Positions 60,949 to 64,000 of a stretch of 64,000 bases of DNA are shown here, piece after piece. The stretch is from Caenispirillum bisanense (GTDB taxonomy: Bacteria > Pseudomonadota > Alphaproteobacteria > Rhodospirillales > Rhodospirillaceae), in NCBI RefSeq assembly GCF_900230255.1, contig NZ_OCNJ01000002.1:248001-312000 (forward strand), written 5' to 3'. Within the stretch, counting starts at the first letter, position 1. Every line of letters begins with the position of its first letter. The notes beneath the pieces are model-generated. The model saw only the letters and a list, made by a program, of their open reading frames with translations. It had not been told where the DNA came from and ran no database searches. The position numbers and the translations under genes are program-made.

Positions 60949-61427
60949 TCGCCGAAGAGCTGGAACTGGTCGGCCTCGGGTTCGCCGTCGTCCTCATCGT
61001 GCTGACGGCGCTGTGGGGCATCACCGCCGCCATCGGCCGCATCGTCGTCGGCCGCGAGGAGGCCGCCCGCGCCGCCGCCGCCCGCCGCGCCGAAGCCGCT
61101 CGCGCCCAGGCGCCGCAGACCGTCCCCGCCGCCGCCATGGCTGCGGGCAGCGCCGCGCCGGCCGGCGTGCCGCCGCATCACCTGGCCGCCATCGCCGCCG
61201 CCGTCGCCGTCCTGGTGCCCGGCCGCCACCGCATCATCGACGTGGTCATGCCGCCGCACACGGCGCCCGCCTGGATCAACGAAGGCCGCTACGAACACAT
61301 GTCGAGCCACGGCGGCCGCGCGTCCGCCGGCTGGACCATCCCCGGCCCGCCGCACGTCGATCACCCCATCCACCAGGCCAACCCGCTGGCCAACGGCTCC
61401 GCCCGGACGCAGAAGAGGACGCCATGA
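60945..61427 (+). CDS. OadG-like gamma/delta subunit of the Na+-translocating decarboxylase
   Basis: A 160-residue protein with one N-terminal membrane helix ([29 protein letters not shown], about 5-33), then an Ala/Arg-rich stretch, a hydrophobic patch ([14 protein letters not shown]) and a C-terminal part with [27 protein letters not shown]. OadG/MmdD subunits anchor the complex and stabilise it. The start is a GTG overlapping the mmdA stop (GTGA), and its own stop overlaps the next ATG, so all three are tightly coupled. Identification rests on the single helix, Ala-rich linker and context rather than strong sequence motifs. Confidence 0.75.
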   Translation: MIAEELELVGLGFAVVLIVLTALWGITAAIGRIVVGREEAARAAAARRAEAARAQAPQTVPAAAMAAGSAAPAGVPPHHLAAIAAAVAVLVPGRHRIIDVVMPPHTAPAWINEGRYEHMSSHGGRASAGWTIPGPPHVDHPIHQANPLANGSARTQKRTP

Positions 61428-61828
61428 GGAAGTTCAGGATCACCGTCGAAGGCACCGCCTACGAGGTCACGGTCGAGGAACTGGACGCGCCGGCCGGCGC
61501 CTCCGCCGTCGCCGCACCGCGCCCGCCGGCCGCCATGCCCGCCGCGCCGACGCCCGCCGCGCCCGCCGCCGTCTCCGCTCCGGCGCCGCAGAACGCCCCG
61601 GCCGCGCCGGCCGGCCCCGGCGACGTGGTCAGCCCGCTCGCCGGCACCGTGCAGAAGGTGGAGGTGGCGGTCGGCGCCGCCGTCACCGAGGGGCAGCCAC
61701 TGGTGACGCTGGAGGCCATGAAGATGCTCACCTCCGTCCCGGCGCCGCGCCCCGGCACCGTCACCGAGATCCGCGTCCAGCCCGGCACCGCCGTGCAGGA
61801 AGGCCAGGTGCTGGTGGTGCTGGGCTGA
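61424..61828 (+). CDS. biotin carboxyl carrier protein of the decarboxylase
   Basis: A 134-residue protein. A short N-terminal domain ([17 protein letters not shown]) is followed by a Pro/Ala linker (about 22-66) and a biotinyl domain (about 67-134) with the biotinylation motif EAMKM (Lys100), flanked by [20 protein letters not shown] and [24 protein letters not shown]. It carries CO2 from MmdA to the OadB-type pump. Overlaps the previous gene by four bases (ATGA). A 95-base gap precedes the pump gene. Confidence 0.92.
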   Translation: MRKFRITVEGTAYEVTVEELDAPAGASAVAAPRPPAAMPAAPTPAAPAAVSAPAPQNAPAAPAGPGDVVSPLAGTVQKVEVAVGAAVTEGQPLVTLEAMKMLTSVPAPRPGTVTEIRVQPGTAVQEGQVLVVLG

Positions 61829-61923
61829 CGCCCGGCGCTCCTGCCCGCCGCCTCTCCTACGGCCGCTTCTCCACGTCCCCCGCCGCCGTTCCCCCGCCGA
61901 CCCAGCCAGCCGAGGCGCCCCGC

Positions 61924-63060
61924 ATGGATACGCTCAATCAGTTGTGGTCGCTGACCGCCTTTCCCCACGTCACGTGGCAGATGGCGGTCATGTGGGCGGT
62001 GGTCGCCGGACTGCTCTACCTCGCGGTTTACAAGAACTTCGAGCCGCTGCTTCTGGTGCCCATCGCCTTCGGGGCGCTGCTCGCCAACCTGCCGACGCAG
62101 GGGCTGGTGAACCTGCCCGACCCGGTGAGCGAATCGGTGGGCGGGCTGTTCTATTACATCTCGCAGGGCGTCCACCTGGAGATCTTCCCGCCGCTCATCT
62201 TCCTCGGCGTCGGAGCGCTGACCGACTTCGGCCCGCTGATCGCCAACCCGCGCACCCTGGTGCTGGGGGCGGCGGCGCAGTTCGGCGTGTTCGCCACCTT
62301 CTTCGGCGCCATCCTGCTCGGCTTCACGCCCGAGCAGGCGGCGGCCATCGGCATCATCGGCGGCGCCGACGGCCCGACCTCCATCTTCCTGTCCAACAAG
62401 CTGGCGCCCGAGCTGCTGGCCCCCATCGCGGTGGCGGCCTACAGCTACATGGCGCTGGTGCCGCTCATCCAGCCGCCCATCATGCGTGCCCTGACGACGC
62501 CCGAGGAGCGCAAGATCCGCATGCGCTCGCTGCGCCCCGTCTCGCGCACCGAGAAACTGATCTTCGCCGTGGTGGTGACCGTGCTGGTGATCCTGCTGGT
62601 GCCGGCGGCTTCGGCGCTCATCGGCATGCTCATGCTCGGCAACTTCCTGCGCGAGTGCGGCGTGACGGAGCGCCTGTCCAATGCGGCGCAGAACGAGCTG
62701 ATCAACGTCACCACCATCTTCCTCGGCGCCTCGGTCGGCATCACCATGACCGGCGAGCGCTTCCTGCAGGTGGAGACGCTCGGCATCCTGGTGCTCGGCA
62801 TCGCCGCCTTCGGGGTCTCGACCGCCTCGGGCGTGCTCATGGCCAAGGTGATGAACAAGGTGTCGAAGACGCCCATCAACCCGCTCATCGGCTCGGCCGG
62901 CGTCTCCGCCGTGCCCATGGCGGCGCGCGTGAGCCAGGTGGAGGGCCAGAAGGCCGACCCGCACAACTTCCTGCTCATGCACGCCATGGGGCCGAACGTC
63001 GCCGGCGTCATCGGCACGGCCGTGGTGGCCGGCTACTTCATCGCCCGGCTGGCTGGCTGA
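61924..63060 (+). CDS. Na+-translocating decarboxylase beta subunit (OadB/MmdB/GcdB)
   Basis: A 378-residue membrane protein with about nine to eleven helices. The conserved regions are [14 protein letters not shown] (Asp149, the counterpart of the Na+-binding Asp of OadB), [16 protein letters not shown], and the C-terminal [23 protein letters not shown] and [20 protein letters not shown], which hold the second ion site. It decarboxylates carboxybiotin and pumps Na+ out. Same strand as the carrier; completes the decarboxylase unit. Confidence 0.95.
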   Translation: MDTLNQLWSLTAFPHVTWQMAVMWAVVAGLLYLAVYKNFEPLLLVPIAFGALLANLPTQGLVNLPDPVSESVGGLFYYISQGVHLEIFPPLIFLGVGALTDFGPLIANPRTLVLGAAAQFGVFATFFGAILLGFTPEQAAAIGIIGGADGPTSIFLSNKLAPELLAPIAVAAYSYMALVPLIQPPIMRALTTPEERKIRMRSLRPVSRTEKLIFAVVVTVLVILLVPAASALIGMLMLGNFLRECGVTERLSNAAQNELINVTTIFLGASVGITMTGERFLQVETLGILVLGIAAFGVSTASGVLMAKVMNKVSKTPINPLIGSAGVSAVPMAARVSQVEGQKADPHNFLLMHAMGPNVAGVIGTAVVAGYFIARLAG

Positions 63061-63064
63061 CGCG

Positions 63065-63643
63065 GTGGCCGCGCCGCGCGTCTATCTGGCGGGGCCGGAG
63101 GTCTTCCTGGCCGACGCCGTCGCCCTGGGCGAGGCCAAGAAGGCGATCTGCGCCCGCCATGGCTTCGAGGGGTGCTTCCCGCTCGACAATGCGTTGGACC
63201 TCGCGGGCCTGACGCCGCACGCCGCAGGATGTGCCATCAGTGCCGCCAACGAGGCGCTGATGCGGTCCTGCGATCTGGTGATCGCCAACATCACGCCCTT
63301 CCGCGGCCCCGGCATGGACCCGGGCACCGCCTTCGAGGTCGGGTTCATGCGTGCCCTCGGCCGGCCGGTGTTCTGCTACACGGCGAGCCCGCTGCCGCAC
63401 ACCGCCCGTGTCGAGCGCTGGGCCGCCGGCACCCTGCGCCTGCGTCCCGGCGAGGGCATGGAGGACGCCGACGGTCTGCTGGTGGAGAGCTTCGCCATGG
63501 TCGAGAACCTGATGATCGACGCCGCCGCCCTGGCGAGCGGCGGCGCCGTCGTCGTCACCTCGGCGACCGAGGCGGCGCCGGACTACCGCGACCTCGCGAC
63601 CTTCGAGGCCTGCGTCCGGGCCGCGGCCGTTCTGCCGGGCTGA
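63065..63643 (+). CDS. nucleoside 2-deoxyribosyltransferase-like protein
   Basis: A 192-residue protein with the Ndt fold: VYLAGPEVFLADAVALGEAKKAI (phosphate or base loop), HAAGCAISAANEALMRSCDLVIANITPFRGPGMDPGTAFEVGFMRALGRPVF in overlapping form, with the catalytic Glu in the DPGTAFEVG motif. Such enzymes swap bases between deoxynucleosides or hydrolyse modified nucleotides. The GTG start at 63065 is four bases after the oadB stop, so it is translated from the same message. A link to the decarboxylase is not apparent. Confidence 0.85.
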   Translation: MAAPRVYLAGPEVFLADAVALGEAKKAICARHGFEGCFPLDNALDLAGLTPHAAGCAISAANEALMRSCDLVIANITPFRGPGMDPGTAFEVGFMRALGRPVFCYTASPLPHTARVERWAAGTLRLRPGEGMEDADGLLVESFAMVENLMIDAAALASGGAVVVTSATEAAPDYRDLATFEACVRAAAVLPG

Positions 63644-63650
63644 GGGCCGG

Positions 63651-64000
63651 TCAGGCCTTCAGCGGCAGGTGGATTTCCGTCACCAGCTCGGCCGGTGCCG
63701 TGGTGCGCGGGTCGTTGAGGTAGACCTCGCGGCACGGCTGGTCGGCCGGCTCACGCCCGCTCTGCGGCAGCCACTCGCGGTAGAGCCAAAGGTAGGACCG
63801 TTCCAGCTCCGCATAGGGGCCGACGTGGCGGATCACCGCGCAGGGGCCGGCGGGCAGGGTGAGGGTCTCGACCGCCGGGTCGTCCACCGGCGTCGTCACC
63901 GGAATGGCGGCGGCGGAGCGCAGGCGCGCTTCCGGCACGCTGCCCGGGTCGTCCCAGTAGAGCCCGATGCCCGGCGCCTCCCGTCCGGCCAGGCCGCGCG
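63651..64000 (-). CDS. GyrI-like/AraC effector-binding domain protein (N-terminus outside the window)
   Basis: The frame is open to the window edge and shows 116 residues. They include GIGLYWDDPGSVPEARLRSAAAIPV, DPAVETLTLPAGPCAVIRHVGPYAELERSY, LWLYREWLPQSGREPADQPC and LNDPRTTAPAELVTEIHLPLK. This is the pattern of the GyrI-like small-molecule-binding domain, including the terminal EI-x-x-P strand. It is either a free GyrI/SOUL-type protein or, more often, the C-terminal half of an AraC-family regulator. Convergent with the deoxyribosyltransferase gene. Confidence 0.82.
   Translation of the reverse strand, partial: RGLAGREAPGIGLYWDDPGSVPEARLRSAAAIPVTTPVDDPAVETLTLPAGPCAVIRHVGPYAELERSYLWLYREWLPQSGREPADQPCREVYLNDPRTTAPAELVTEIHLPLKA

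Overview
This is a 64 kb stretch of a very GC-rich chromosome. It most likely comes from an alphaproteobacterium of the order Rhodospirillales. The support is an Irr-type iron regulator, two DUF2336 genes paired with signalling proteins, a cbb3 oxidase locus in the order ccoNOQP-ccoGHI, an ilvE-MarR-response regulator-kinase block resembling the petP/petR locus, and housekeeping genes typical of that order (accD-folC, dapD-dapE, def-fmt, hemW, typA). The genus cannot be fixed from the sequence alone. I see no phage, IS transposase, CRISPR array, rRNA or tRNA gene. Most of the window is core chromosome with scattered accessory genes.

Layout. 1-5.6 kb: tail of a nitronate monooxygenase-like flavoprotein, irr, a DUF2336 gene joined to a PAS histidine kinase, an SH3 protein and a 2-hydroxyacid dehydrogenase. 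5.6-11.3 kb: accD-folC, an AmpG-like transporter, a 200-bp repeat element, hemW and a small beta-flower protein. 11.3-21.5 kb: a nitronate monooxygenase with divergent LysR regulator, a cytoplasmic chemoreceptor, dapD-dapE with a small membrane protein, a diguanylate cyclase joined to a second DUF2336 gene, and a lipoprotein. 21.5-27.5 kb: adenosine kinase-typA, a methyltransferase, a tandem universal stress protein and an rRNA methyltransferase. 27.9-36.2 kb: cbb3 oxidase structural genes ccoNOQP and assembly genes ccoG, ccoH, ccoI. No ccoS is visible; a palindromic repeat sits where it would be expected. 36.4-43.9 kb: def-fmt, an MscS channel fused to a cyclic-nucleotide domain, a LysE exporter, a DUF gene with divergent TetR, comM and a GFA protein.

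44-52.2 kb: a GcvA-like regulator, a TspO-like protein, a thiol peroxidase-like protein, ilvE, the MarR/response regulator/kinase set, a tandem-repeat spacer, DUF4405, GNAT and VOC genes. 52.3-57.2 kb: two tandem paralogous secreted proteins of unknown function and an EmrAB-TetR efflux operon preceded by two identical-architecture operators. 57.2-64 kb: a PAP2 phosphatase, an orphan OmpR-type regulator, a probable structured non-coding RNA, and a four-gene Na+-translocating acyl-CoA decarboxylase operon (mmdA-oadG-biotin carrier-oadB). A nucleoside deoxyribosyltransferase and the end of a GyrI/AraC-type gene close the window.

The most interesting unexplained signal is at 58.8-59.2 kb. Three phased TTTAC repeats are followed by an extended -10 promoter, then about 305 nt that fold into roughly ten hairpins, then a textbook terminator with eight T. 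It lies between an orphan response regulator and the Na+ decarboxylase operon. I could not match it to RNase P RNA, tmRNA, SRP RNA, 6S RNA or a riboswitch class I know.
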